A stretch of 64,000 bases of DNA from the NCBI RefSeq assembly GCF_004000765.1, contig NZ_BILW01000003.1, positions 124,001 through 188,000 on the forward strand. Reading direction: 5' to 3'. The DNA is from Paenibacillus chondroitinus NBRC 15376. Lineage in GTDB: Bacteria; Bacillota; Bacilli; Paenibacillales; NBRC-103111. This document shows, piece after piece, positions 8,351 to 16,394 of this stretch. Numbering within the stretch: the first letter of the stretch is position 1; each line of letters begins with the position of its first letter. The notes under the pieces are model-generated. The model made no database searches and was not told the DNA's origin. It worked only from the letters and a program-made list of their open reading frames with translations. A program made the position numbers and the translations under genes.

Positions 8351-9124
8351 TTATCTTGCTTTATTATACAAAGGATAATCGACTTTCGTCGGAATTTCTA
8401 CGATAAACAAACGAAGCTTCTCATCCTCGGCGCGAATGTTCACTTCTACTTCTTCTTCAGTTTGTACAATAGCAAAGTCTTTGTTTGTAAAAGAAACGCG
8501 ATTCGCTTCCGTAGTCCATAGGATACCAGATTTGCCGCGAAACGCTAAAGCTGCGAACGTACGGTTGGGCAATAGCCGATGAACGTACGTTGCCCCGGCC
8601 TCAACTTCGATATCGTACATGTTGACGTCGGTTACAAGCTTTTGAATCGGAGAACCTTCCCCTACTACCGTTTTCACGTTGATGCCATCGTGGGAACTAC
8701 GAGGGAATTCTTCGTCATGGAAAAAGGTATACATCGGTTTACGATTCAACGCCTCTTGTAAATAAGGTTCCAACCAGATTTGAAAACCTTCGTATCCCGC
8801 ACCGACGGTCTCTGCGTGTTGCATACCCGATCCGGTTTGCATTAACTGAACATCCCCTGCTTCAAGTGTACTCTCTGTGCCGAGCGTATCCCGGTGAGTT
8901 CCTTTTCCGTTGATACCGTAAGTTAGAATTTCAAAGCCTTGATGAGGATGAAAGCCGATGCCGCCTTCCTTCACCGCATGCCCCCATGACCAATAGAAAA
9001 GAGGTCCAAGCCGCACGGTAGCGGCTCCTTGGCCTGAAAAGCCTAGCGGCTTCTGCGCATATATCCTGCCTCCGTCGAAAGATTCTTTCCCTTGAAACTC
9101 AGGGCCTAGGATCTGTATGTTCAT
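8351..9124 (-). CDS. Pirin family protein (cupin, possible quercetinase)
   Basis: A 257-residue bicupin. The N-terminal cupin has the pirin signature HPHQGFEILTY and, further on, GSGMQHAE, which supply the His and Glu metal ligands. Some bacterial pirins are quercetin 2,3-dioxygenases; others are regulators or have no known substrate. The start at 9124 (MNIQILGPE) is chosen because GGGAGAGA sits before it and overlaps the longer frame's ATG. A 16-base A+T palindrome at 9162-9177 precedes the gene. The neighbouring MarR gene and DoxX gene suggest a redox or aromatic-compound response. A broken second pirin copy lies at 9756-9862. Confidence 0.93.
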   Translation of the reverse strand: MNIQILGPEFQGKESFDGGRIYAQKPLGFSGQGAATVRLGPLFYWSWGHAVKEGGIGFHPHQGFEILTYGINGKGTHRDTLGTESTLEAGDVQLMQTGSGMQHAETVGAGYEGFQIWLEPYLQEALNRKPMYTFFHDEEFPRSSHDGINVKTVVGEGSPIQKLVTDVNMYDIEVEAGATYVHRLLPNRTFAALAFRGKSGILWTTEANRVSFTNKDFAIVQTEEEVEVNIRAEDEKLRLFIVEIPTKVDYPLYNKAR

Positions 9125-9161
9125 TGTAATCTCTCCCATCTATGCCAGACATAAATTGTTA

Positions 9162-9177
9162 ATATTATATATAATAT
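9162..9177. promoter_or_regulatory. Perfect A+T palindrome upstream of pirin
   Basis: ATATTATATATAATAT is a perfect 16-base palindrome 38 bases before the pirin start. It could be an operator for the adjacent MarR protein, but such A+T palindromes also arise by chance. Confidence 0.35.
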
Positions 9178-9206
9178 AAAAATAGGATATTTTCATTGAT
9201 AAAAAT

Positions 9207-9233
9207 GACCCTCTTTGTTTCAGTTAGAGGGTC
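9207..9233 (-). terminator. Terminator of the first marR gene
   Basis: Arms GACCCTCT and AGAGGGTC pair perfectly with an eleven-base loop, flanked by T-runs on both strands, 22 bases after the marR stop. Confidence 0.8.
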
Positions 9234-9254
9234 GTTTTTGCGTCATACCAAAGA

Positions 9255-9743
9255 TTATGACTTATTTTCATCTTCCTGTGCGGTTGCATTGCTTTGACGA
9301 TTCTTAATGCCGTATCCAATTTTCTTAAGCAGGACAATGAGTTCATGCTTCTCTTCATCCGTCACAAAGGACAAATCGTCGGAGATCGCTTGGACATGCG
9401 TTGGAAAAATCGTATCAAAATAGCTTCGCCCTTCACTAGTCAACACCACATTCACCTTGCGGCGATCTCCTGGAATGGGAAGGCGTTCCACGAATCCCTT
9501 CTTCTCAAGCTTATCCACCACATAAGTGATACTCCCGCTTGGAATCGAGAATGTGTCACTAATTTTCTGTATAGGGTGCGGACCTTTATTGTATAGAAAC
9601 TCAAGAATTTGGAACGTTTCGATGCTGAGATCAAAGCTATCAATGCTGCGTTCCATGCTGTCAAACAACTCTTTTACCATGTTTCTTATGACGCGTATAA
9701 GCCTTAAATCAAGCTCTATACCCTCTTTATCGCGTTCAGTCAT
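9255..9743 (-). CDS. MarR family transcriptional regulator
   Basis: A 162-residue winged-helix protein. Residues 55-110 hold the DNA-binding domain with HPIQKISDTFSIPSGSITYV as recognition region and the wing motif ERLPIPGDRRKVNVVLT. MarR proteins usually repress genes nearby and release DNA on binding phenolic or oxidising ligands. It lies between the pirin gene and a pirin remnant with doxX beyond, so it probably controls these. The acidic, disordered tail TAQEDENKS is unremarkable. Confidence 0.92.
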   Translation of the reverse strand: MTERDKEGIELDLRLIRVIRNMVKELFDSMERSIDSFDLSIETFQILEFLYNKGPHPIQKISDTFSIPSGSITYVVDKLEKKGFVERLPIPGDRRKVNVVLTSEGRSYFDTIFPTHVQAISDDLSFVTDEEKHELIVLLKKIGYGIKNRQSNATAQEDENKS

Positions 9744-9755
9744 ACGTCAACCACC

Positions 9756-9862
9756 TTATCTTGCTTTCTTATACACAAGGATATTCGACTTCCTCAGGAA
9801 TTTCAATTAGAAAAAAATCGAACGTCTTCTGCTTCAGCACTATTTGTAAGAAAAATTGCGTA
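9756..9862 (-). pseudogene. Remnant of a second pirin gene (C-terminal end, frameshifted)
   Basis: This stretch aligns with the last part of the intact pirin gene (8351-8490). Read on the minus strand it gives AEAEDVRFF, then, after a one-base shift in a run of seven T, LIEIPEEVEYP; the intact gene reads AEDEKLRLFIVEIPTKVDYP. Upstream it appears to join directly to the counterpart of VSFTNKD, so about 16 codons have been lost. The bases around the old stop (CAAGATAA) are also conserved. It is a decayed duplicate, too short and broken to encode a product. Confidence 0.8.
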
Positions 9863-9887
9863 GACATGTGCTCATATTTAACTTACT

Positions 9888-10229
9888 TCAGTTCAAAATA
9901 ATAACAATAACAGCCAGGATGAAAAGAATGATTGGCATCATCGCTTTAGCAACTGGATCTTTCACGCGAACCAAGTGGACAAGAGCCGCAACAAACATGG
10001 TGATTGCCATAAGAATAGCACCGATCAAAGCATAAGGACTAACCCAAATACCAATAATAATGATAGCGGCCGACAACACTTCTACCAAACCAGTAAAAAC
10101 TCTCATTCCCGACGATAACCGATAGCGCTTGAACTCGTCTACCATCTGTTTGCTGCCGAACTTCATGAAACCAAACAGCAGAAACCCGATCCCTAAAATA
10201 ATTTGAAGCACGATGGACAAAATATGCAT
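9888..10229 (-). CDS. DoxX family membrane protein
   Basis: A 113-residue protein with four membrane helices, the usual size and topology for DoxX-like proteins. The stretch ILGIGFLLFGFMKFGSKQM is typical of the family N-terminus. The ATG at 10229 is preferred over an upstream GTG because AGGAG lies eight bases before it. DoxX relatives are linked to quinone or thiol redox balance, but this branch is uncharacterised. A promoter overlapped by a palindrome precedes it. Confidence 0.88.
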   Translation of the reverse strand: MHILSIVLQIILGIGFLLFGFMKFGSKQMVDEFKRYRLSSGMRVFTGLVEVLSAAIIIIGIWVSPYALIGAILMAITMFVAALVHLVRVKDPVAKAMMPIILFILAVIVIILN

Positions 10230-10267
10230 GTGAATCACTCCTATGAATAATTTGTATAACGTTAGTT

Positions 10268-10296
10268 ATTCTATTATTAGAATATATATTAGTCAA
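10268..10296 (-). promoter_or_regulatory. doxX promoter overlapped by an operator-like palindrome
   Basis: Minus strand: TTGACT (10291-10296), 17 bases, TAGAAT (10268-10273). The palindrome ATTCTA-TTAT-TAGAAT (10268-10283) covers the -10 box, a good site for repression, perhaps by the nearby MarR protein. Confidence 0.6.
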
Positions 10297-10330
10297 GACA
10301 TAATTTTAGAACTGCTTGAAAGAACAAAAT

Positions 10331-10358
10331 AAGGAGATTGCCATGTGGCAATCTCCTT
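10331..10358 (-). terminator. Terminator of tenA
   Basis: Perfect 12-base stem AAGGAGATTGCC / GGCAATCTCCTT with a four-base loop, followed on the minus strand by ATTTTGTTC. It starts six bases after the tenA stop. Confidence 0.8.
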
Positions 10359-10363
10359 GAATT

Positions 10364-11035
10364 CTAGTCATCAGGCCAACTTTCCATCCGGTAAGCCATT
10401 TCCCAGAACATATATTCATACCGCGTCGTGTTCAGAAAAATCTCTTCCAGCCTATTGAGTTCGGCTTCCGGCTTCCCTTCGGCGAGCTGATCGAGCAGCC
10501 CGATGCACCACTGCGCTAACTCTCCGAATTCTTCCGAGCTGTACATCTTAATCCAGTCTCCATAATAGGAATGTTCGCTCGCTCCGGTCAATCGGCTTAG
10601 CTCCTTGCCAATTTCAGAATAACTCCACATACAAGGAAGCAGCGCCGCGGTTAACTCGGCTAACGATCCGTTTTGCGCCGTATGCAGCATATAATGCGTA
10701 TAAGCCAAAGTAATCGGGGAAGGTTTGGCCTGTTCCAACTCCTCTTCCGTGATCCCGAAGCGAGCGGCATATGCCCTGTGAAGGGACATTTCTTCATTCA
10801 ATGTGGAGTCCAGCAGAGCAGCAAACTTACCCATAACCGCCAAATCATCCGATTTGACCGCTCCTAACGCGAACAGTTTGGCGTAATCTTTTAAATACAC
10901 ATAGTCTTGAATCATATAAAAGCGAAACTTCTCCAAATCTAATGTGCCGTCTCCCATTCCCTGAACAAACGGATGGGCGTGGTTCCTCCGCCACACCGGT
11001 TGCAGTCGATCATATAAACGTTTAGAAAAAGTCAT
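10364..11035 (-). CDS. tenA: Aminopyrimidine aminohydrolase TenA (thiaminase II)
   Basis: A 223-residue TenA protein. It hydrolyses aminopyrimidine breakdown products of thiamine so that they can re-enter thiamine synthesis. Family residues are present: IQDYVYLKDY (substrate Asp near residue 44), PCMWSYSEIG with the catalytic Cys, and YEYMFWEMAY with the C-terminal Glu. It starts with MTFSKRLYDR, the usual beginning. A TPP riboswitch and a terminator stem lie directly upstream, so thiamine pyrophosphate should shut it off. It stands alone rather than with other thi genes, consistent with a salvage role. Confidence 0.96.
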   Translation of the reverse strand: MTFSKRLYDRLQPVWRRNHAHPFVQGMGDGTLDLEKFRFYMIQDYVYLKDYAKLFALGAVKSDDLAVMGKFAALLDSTLNEEMSLHRAYAARFGITEEELEQAKPSPITLAYTHYMLHTAQNGSLAELTAALLPCMWSYSEIGKELSRLTGASEHSYYGDWIKMYSSEEFGELAQWCIGLLDQLAEGKPEAELNRLEEIFLNTTRYEYMFWEMAYRMESWPDD

Positions 11036-11072
11036 TGTCTTATCCCCTTTTTAATTAATCTAGTAGCCAAAC

Positions 11073-11100
11073 AAAAAAACCGCTTTCTGATAGAAAGCGG
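11073..11100 (-). terminator. Expression-platform terminator of the TPP riboswitch
   Basis: Minus strand: stem CCGCTTTC / GAAAGCGG followed by seven T residues (11073-11079). It lies between the TPP aptamer and tenA, so ligand-controlled termination is likely. Confidence 0.85.
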
Positions 11101-11129
11101 CCGCGTTATGACAGGTACCCAAACGACAA

Positions 11130-11218
11130 ACAACCACTTCCCTTCGCTAGCATTACCTAGATCAGGTGTAAGGGTTAAGACGAACGTCTTTCTCAGCTAT
11201 AATAGCACCCCTAGTGTT
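11130..11218 (-). ncRNA. TPP riboswitch (THI element)
   Basis: Read on the minus strand it has the THI-box signatures: AGGGGTGCT at the 5' side, CTGAGA in the pyrimidine-binding arm, and ACCTGATCTAGGTAATGC with GCGAAGGGAAGTGG at the 3' side. The terminal helix closes with CACTAGGGG at the start. It precedes tenA, a known TPP-riboswitch target. Confidence 0.95.
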
Positions 11219-11259
11219 CAATACGATTCAATTGTCTAGTCAAATCTTACCACAACCTG

Positions 11260-13248
11260 TTATTGCAGCCAATCCCCTACCATGCCTGAAATCTCCCACT
11301 GTCCATCTGAACGGCCCGCCAGCACGATAGAGTTGCCTTGCAGGTTGGTTCCAATCAGGGTCTTTCCTCCTGCGGGTGTCAGAATCGTCTTCCCCGGTTG
11401 TGTTTGCAAATTAAGCCGATACGGAGCTTCCACAAAAAATGTGTAAGTGACGCTGGCTTTCGCTGTTGGCAGCAGCAAGGTGACCTCAGCGGATGCGCCA
11501 GCATTGGTGATTTTGAAGCCTATGTAATCAAAAGTGACGGATCCGGAAGAAGGATACGCTTGAATAGGCAGAGGCTGTTTGATGGCATAGATATCCTCGG
11601 CTGAGGGGTCAATGGCATAGAGCTTTTGGCCTCCGCCTTTGACGGAGCAGCCTAAATAGGAGACGTTCCGCAGCAATTCTGCGTTGTTTTTCTTTAACGA
11701 GAATCCACGCTTAATCAGCGGAACCTGACGCGTATCTACGGATTCGCAATCCCTATAAACCGCGTTTCCGATCGCGGTTCTTACCTGCGACGGCACCGTT
11801 GTGAGGATGAACGAGGAGCCATAACCATAAGGGTCTTCCGGCTGGTTAACCGTGTTACAGTTTATCGCCCGGCACCGAATATAGGAGCGCTTCGCGCCAT
11901 CGGCCGAGAAAGATAAGTCCGAAAATCCGGCGTACTGCTCACTTTCCGCGATACAATCAATCAATTTGATCTCGCCTTGTACGGCTTTCGTGCCATCTCC
12001 ACCATAATTCATGGAGAAACCAAACGAATTCCCTTTCGTTTTGCACTTATCAAACACGATATCGATGGGCTCACTGGCAGCTGTTGGTTTCAGCAAAGTG
12101 ACCAGGAATCCCCTGCCCGTATTCCCATCCGCCACACATTGGATGAAGCGGATATTTTTCAGCAAATCAAGTTGACCATTCGGTTCAATGTCGACTCCGC
12201 TTTGCGGAGCTGTTCCCTTCGTGCCCGAGAAGCGGCAGTCCTCCACAGTGAGACCGTCTACGGAGATTACAGAGAGTCCTTGTCTTCGGTTATTATCCGC
12301 GCGGCAATTACGAAGCACAATATTCCGGCAGAAACCTACCGTCGATTCGAAATAGCCGATATAAAAGCCATCTCCACCGCTGTCATTCGCATTGATATTC
12401 TCAATAACAATATTCTCCGAACCGCTGATGTCAAAAATATGAGCTTGTTCGCCTGTTGTATACGCCGCCTTGTTCATACGTAACGTTGAGCCGTTTCCGT
12501 TGATATACACGTCTTTAACGGTTTTGATGCGAATCAATCGTTCGTAGACTGGCCCTACTTTACTCAGTGTATCTACTGCTTGTATGACGGTCCCCGGCTC
12601 GAATTCAATCGCAATTTGACTTGGAATAAACAATTGGCCTGTTAAATAAAAGCCAGTTCGCTGCTTGGGAATAAACAATTTGTGACCGGACGCGGTATTT
12701 AGCGCTGTCTGTAAGGCCTGCGTGTCATTCGTTACGCCATCTCCTTTGGTGCCGAACCAAGAAGCAAGCAGCGTATCCCCGTAAATCCGCTTGAACCGCT
12801 TGCCGTTAGTGGACACAAGTACGGTTCCCGTGTTATCTACGGATGTAGTGTCGTTCGGGTCATATCGGAAAAAGCCCTCCTGCATCTCGTTCGTTACGTA
12901 ATAAGCGAGCGTAGGATCAGGTTCGAGCTCGACTCTCAGGTCCTCCAACTTAACTGCGATGCAGAATTTCGTGTCCAGAATCTCAAGCAGCTCGGTTTTT
13001 CGTTTTTTAATCGCCATGCCATATACAGAGCTTGTGACGGATTGGTCGCTGGCAAAGGCGGTAGACTGACCTGCTACCTGCCATAATCCGCCGGAAACAG
13101 CAGCAATTCCTCCTATCCCTAGCGTGGCCAGCAATTTCCTGCGGCTAATTAATGGCTCTTTATGTCCTTCCCTCTCCGCTGCTCCCTCTGCGTCCACCGG
13201 AGCAGCCGCTTCTTCCATTTCTTGCGATTGGTTAGATTGTTTAGACAT
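11260..13248 (-). CDS. Tat-exported right-handed beta-helix protein (pectate-lyase-3-like)
   Basis: A 662-residue protein. The start MSKQSNQ is favoured, though the spacing to AAGGAG is long (13 bases). Near residue 38 a twin-arginine signal SRRKLLATLGIGG precedes a hydrophobic stretch, so export in folded form is likely. From about residue 165 the sequence DSKW-type entry ASWFGTKGDGVTNDTQALQ marks a pectate-lyase-3/glycosyl hydrolase 28-like parallel beta-helix, followed by repeated short strands such as NIVIENINANDSGGDGFYIG. A C-terminal domain of about 90 residues is beta-rich. It is the last gene of the operon that begins at 22357 and presumably acts on an extracellular polysaccharide; substrate unknown. 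Confidence 0.8.
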   Translation of the reverse strand: MSKQSNQSQEMEEAAAPVDAEGAAEREGHKEPLISRRKLLATLGIGGIAAVSGGLWQVAGQSTAFASDQSVTSSVYGMAIKKRKTELLEILDTKFCIAVKLEDLRVELEPDPTLAYYVTNEMQEGFFRYDPNDTTSVDNTGTVLVSTNGKRFKRIYGDTLLASWFGTKGDGVTNDTQALQTALNTASGHKLFIPKQRTGFYLTGQLFIPSQIAIEFEPGTVIQAVDTLSKVGPVYERLIRIKTVKDVYINGNGSTLRMNKAAYTTGEQAHIFDISGSENIVIENINANDSGGDGFYIGYFESTVGFCRNIVLRNCRADNNRRQGLSVISVDGLTVEDCRFSGTKGTAPQSGVDIEPNGQLDLLKNIRFIQCVADGNTGRGFLVTLLKPTAASEPIDIVFDKCKTKGNSFGFSMNYGGDGTKAVQGEIKLIDCIAESEQYAGFSDLSFSADGAKRSYIRCRAINCNTVNQPEDPYGYGSSFILTTVPSQVRTAIGNAVYRDCESVDTRQVPLIKRGFSLKKNNAELLRNVSYLGCSVKGGGQKLYAIDPSAEDIYAIKQPLPIQAYPSSGSVTFDYIGFKITNAGASAEVTLLLPTAKASVTYTFFVEAPYRLNLQTQPGKTILTPAGGKTLIGTNLQGNSIVLAGRSDGQWEISGMVGDWLQ

Positions 13249-13303
13249 AGCTGTAGTCACTCTCCTTTTCCCGATGCGGGCCATTTGTTGGAGTTCCGTA
13301 AAG

Positions 13304-14134
13304 TCAGCCTTTCAATCCAGTTGAAGCGATGCCTTGAACGAAGTATTTTTGCGCAAATAGAAATACAACAAGGACGGGGACAATGGTGATGACGGCACCA
13401 GCCATGATCAGGGTCATCCGGTTTTGAACTTCATTTTTCAGGAAAAGGAGCCCAAGTGGCAGGGTAAACATCTGTTTATTTTGCAAGTAAATAAGTGGTT
13501 CTAAAGTGTTATTCCAAGCGCTGATGAAAGTGAATACGGCAAGTGCGGATAAGGCAGGTTTCGCTAAAGGAAGGTAGATTTTATAGAAAATTTTCCAAGG
13601 GTTCGCCCCATCCACCCAAGCCGCGTCATACAGTTCCTTCGGGAGTGTTTTATAAAATTGGTGCAGCAGGAAGATGCCAAAGGCCCCACCGAGGAAGCTC
13701 CTCACAATGAGAGGATAATACGTATCAAGCGCTCCGAGAGATTTCCAGATAAAATACGTTGGAATCATCGTAATTTGGGATGGCAGCATCATTGTGCCAA
13801 GCATCGCCAAAAATATCAGGTTCCTGCCGCGAAATTGGAAAAATGCCAACCCATAAGCTACGATCGCGCAGGAAGCTACGGTTCCGATTAAATCCATGAA
13901 CGTGACAAAAATGCTGTTCATCGTGTACTGCAGAAAGTTGACCTCGATCCAGACCTGCCGGTAATTTTTCCAAACGAACGGGTCCGGGATCAGTTTGGGA
14001 GGCAACGTTAGTTCCGAGCCTGCTGCTGTCAATGATGTTGAGAGCATGTATAGAAAAGGAACAAGCATAAGAACGGAACCGATGCCTAAAATCGCATAAG
14101 CGGCAACTTTTAGACCGGTGTAGGCATTATTCAT
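13304..14134 (-). CDS. Sugar ABC transporter permease, MalG type
   Basis: A 276-residue inner-membrane permease with six helices. The EAA loop reads ELYDAAWVDGANPWKIFYKIYLPLAKPAL, which contacts the ATPase. It overlaps the MalF-type gene by eight bases and precedes the beta-helix gene by 55. No ATP-binding gene is in the operon, so a shared MsmX-type ATPase elsewhere is expected, as usual for Bacillota sugar importers. Confidence 0.95.
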   Translation of the reverse strand: MNNAYTGLKVAAYAILGIGSVLMLVPFLYMLSTSLTAAGSELTLPPKLIPDPFVWKNYRQVWIEVNFLQYTMNSIFVTFMDLIGTVASCAIVAYGLAFFQFRGRNLIFLAMLGTMMLPSQITMIPTYFIWKSLGALDTYYPLIVRSFLGGAFGIFLLHQFYKTLPKELYDAAWVDGANPWKIFYKIYLPLAKPALSALAVFTFISAWNNTLEPLIYLQNKQMFTLPLGLLFLKNEVQNRMTLIMAGAVITIVPVLVVFLFAQKYFVQGIASTGLKG

Positions 14135-15005
14135 AATGCACCCACCTCTTTTCCGTTACCTTCTGAACAATGGTAATGGCTAGAATGACGAGGAACAGTC
14201 CCCATGCCATTGCGGATGCGCTGCCCATTTTGAAATTGAGGAAGGAATCACGATAAATCAAGATGTTAGGCACCATATTCCGGTCGGCGACAGAAATGAC
14301 GTCACCAAGCATGACTAGAAACACATCAAACGCATGAAAAGCGGAGATCGTTGAAAGGATCATGACCATATAGACCATGGGGGACACGATCGGCATCGTT
14401 ATTTTGGTAAAAAGCGTCCAACCCGTCGCCCCATCCATCCGTGCCGCTTCCAGCATTTCTTGGGAGATATTCTGCATGCCAGCTAAAATGAGGACCATCG
14501 AATACCCGGCGCCCTTCCAGATGTTTACAAGCGCAATTGAACCAATAACCAACCACCATTTCCCACTGCGTATCCAATCGACCGGTTGAAGTCCGAGCGT
14601 ATGCAAAATCCAGTTCAGCAGGCCGTACTCATTGTTGTAAATCCACAGCCAGATCATGCCCCCTGCGACCCATGGCGTGATCACAGGGAGAAAGTAAATC
14701 ATCCGGAACAAGGATTTGCCACGAATCTGCTGATTGAGCAAATAAGCAAGAATAAGCGCAGTGAATGTCTGTAGCGGAACGAACAATACGGCAAAATAAC
14801 CGACGTTGCGCATCGAAAGCCAGAAAACTTTCTGGTGCAGGAATTGGCTCCAATTACGCAGTCCGATCCATTGCGGCGGGTTGAATAGATCCCACTTCGT
14901 AAACGTTAAATAAAGGGAAAATACGAAGGGAAACAAGAAGAAAATCAGCAGTTGCAGGACAAAAGGTACGGTGAAGACGAAGCCCCACCAGCCTTGTTTG
15001 CGCAT
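14127..15005 (-). CDS. Sugar ABC transporter permease, MalF type
   Basis: A 292-residue permease with six membrane helices and an EAA loop EMLEAARMDGATGWTLFTKITMP. The start at 15005 (MRKQGWWGF) has AGGTG five bases upstream; the longer frame lacks a ribosome site. It lies 30 bases after the substrate-binding protein gene and pairs with the MalG-type permease after it. It imports an oligosaccharide or sugar released by the extracellular enzymes of this operon. Confidence 0.95.
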   Translation of the reverse strand: MRKQGWWGFVFTVPFVLQLLIFFLFPFVFSLYLTFTKWDLFNPPQWIGLRNWSQFLHQKVFWLSMRNVGYFAVLFVPLQTFTALILAYLLNQQIRGKSLFRMIYFLPVITPWVAGGMIWLWIYNNEYGLLNWILHTLGLQPVDWIRSGKWWLVIGSIALVNIWKGAGYSMVLILAGMQNISQEMLEAARMDGATGWTLFTKITMPIVSPMVYMVMILSTISAFHAFDVFLVMLGDVISVADRNMVPNILIYRDSFLNFKMGSASAMAWGLFLVILAITIVQKVTEKRWVHYE

Positions 15006-15035
15006 CGGAGCACCTCTTTTCAAGTCCAATCCGGT

Positions 15036-16346
15036 TTATTTGTTTTCGTCGAGTACGCCTTGGACTTTCTGCTGAATTTCTTTGGCGCCATCCTCCGGTG
15101 TTCGCTTGCCATCCATGATATCGTTCAGGATCGGACCGGCAGCTGCGCGCCACTCGTTCCAGGATGCGTTCTCATCCAGGGTCCCCCCCGCTTCTTCGAT
15201 CCCTTTCGTATAAGCCTTCTTGTTCACCGGTTTCGTCGTTGATTTCTCGAGCTCAGCCAGCGCTGTTTTCTTCACTGGCAAGCTTGTGCCGCTTTCTGAA
15301 AGCAAGCCTTGACCCTCATCGCTCAAATAGTACTTGAGGAATGTCCAGGCTGCCTCTTTCACTTCAGGCTTAGACTTGGAATAAACAATCCACTGGTTCA
15401 CAACCATCGGAACAAAGCGTTTGCCATCCATGCCGATCGGCATTTTGACAGTGTCCCAATCAAGGTCTGGTTTATTTTTATTCAGAGAGACTTGCGTGGC
15501 GTACTGGAAAAAGGTCATGGCCACTTTCCCGTTTTCGAAAAATTTGCCGGTAGTTGCCGCTTCTCGCGTAGGGCTAATCTTCAGCTTGTTGATGGTATCG
15601 GCCCATGCTGTTAGTCCTTGAATCGACTTGGGATCTGTGAAATTCGATTTGGTTAAGGTCGAATCGAGAGCGGAACCGCCGTATGCCCTCATCCAAGGAA
15701 GCCATCCTAACGTGATATTGTTGCCTGCCTGGAAGCCATAAATATCCGGTTTTCCATCCCCGTTCGTATCTTTCGTCAACTTTTTGGCGGTTTCAATCAT
15801 ATCGTTATAAGTCCAGTCGTCGGTCGGGAAAGGAACGTTATTGTCTTTAAAAATTTGTTTATTATAGGCTAGCGCGCCTGGGTTGATGCCATGTGGAATC
15901 CCGTAAATTTTGCCATCCAATTTAGCGGAGGTCAGTGCACTCACATAGTCGTCGGTCTTCAGATCGCGCTTGATGTACGGTTCCAGATTTTCCGCTACCC
16001 CGCGTTTCCCGTAACCAAGCACAACAGCATTTTCTTGCAGCCAGAGATCTGGGGGATTATTTCCCGCGATACGAGTGACGATTTTCGTGACAAAATCCGC
16101 CCATGGCGTTTCCTCGATTTCCAGCTTAATATTCGGATATTTCGCTTGGAAATTTGTGATAATCTTCTGGCTGGTGATGTCATAACCGCCGGGTAAGCCG
16201 ATTTTCAACGTGACATCTTTCAAGGGGGCTGCTGTTGCCGTTCCTCCTGAATCGTTAGGCGTAGTAGCCGCCGGTTTACCGGTTGAACAGGCTGTGAGGA
16301 GAGATAGAGCTACCATAAATCCAATAACGGTTGTCTTTTTGCTCAT
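15036..16346 (-). CDS. Sugar ABC transporter substrate-binding lipoprotein (family 1)
   Basis: A 436-residue protein. The N-terminus MSKKTTVIGFMVALSLLTAC ends in a lipobox, so Cys20 is lipidated. The rest is a family 1 extracellular solute-binding protein with ITSQKIITNFQAKYPNIKLEIE near residue 56 and KLTKDTNGDGKPDIYGF in the hinge region. GGGAGGTCATACGC precedes the ATG. It leads the transport part of the operon. The ligand cannot be read from sequence; an oligosaccharide is likely. Confidence 0.95.
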   Translation of the reverse strand: MSKKTTVIGFMVALSLLTACSTGKPAATTPNDSGGTATAAPLKDVTLKIGLPGGYDITSQKIITNFQAKYPNIKLEIEETPWADFVTKIVTRIAGNNPPDLWLQENAVVLGYGKRGVAENLEPYIKRDLKTDDYVSALTSAKLDGKIYGIPHGINPGALAYNKQIFKDNNVPFPTDDWTYNDMIETAKKLTKDTNGDGKPDIYGFQAGNNITLGWLPWMRAYGGSALDSTLTKSNFTDPKSIQGLTAWADTINKLKISPTREAATTGKFFENGKVAMTFFQYATQVSLNKNKPDLDWDTVKMPIGMDGKRFVPMVVNQWIVYSKSKPEVKEAAWTFLKYYLSDEGQGLLSESGTSLPVKKTALAELEKSTTKPVNKKAYTKGIEEAGGTLDENASWNEWRAAAGPILNDIMDGKRTPEDGAKEIQQKVQGVLDENK

Positions 16347-16394
16347 GCGTATGACCTCCCATTAAGAACAATTTTGAATCAATGTCACCTGTCT

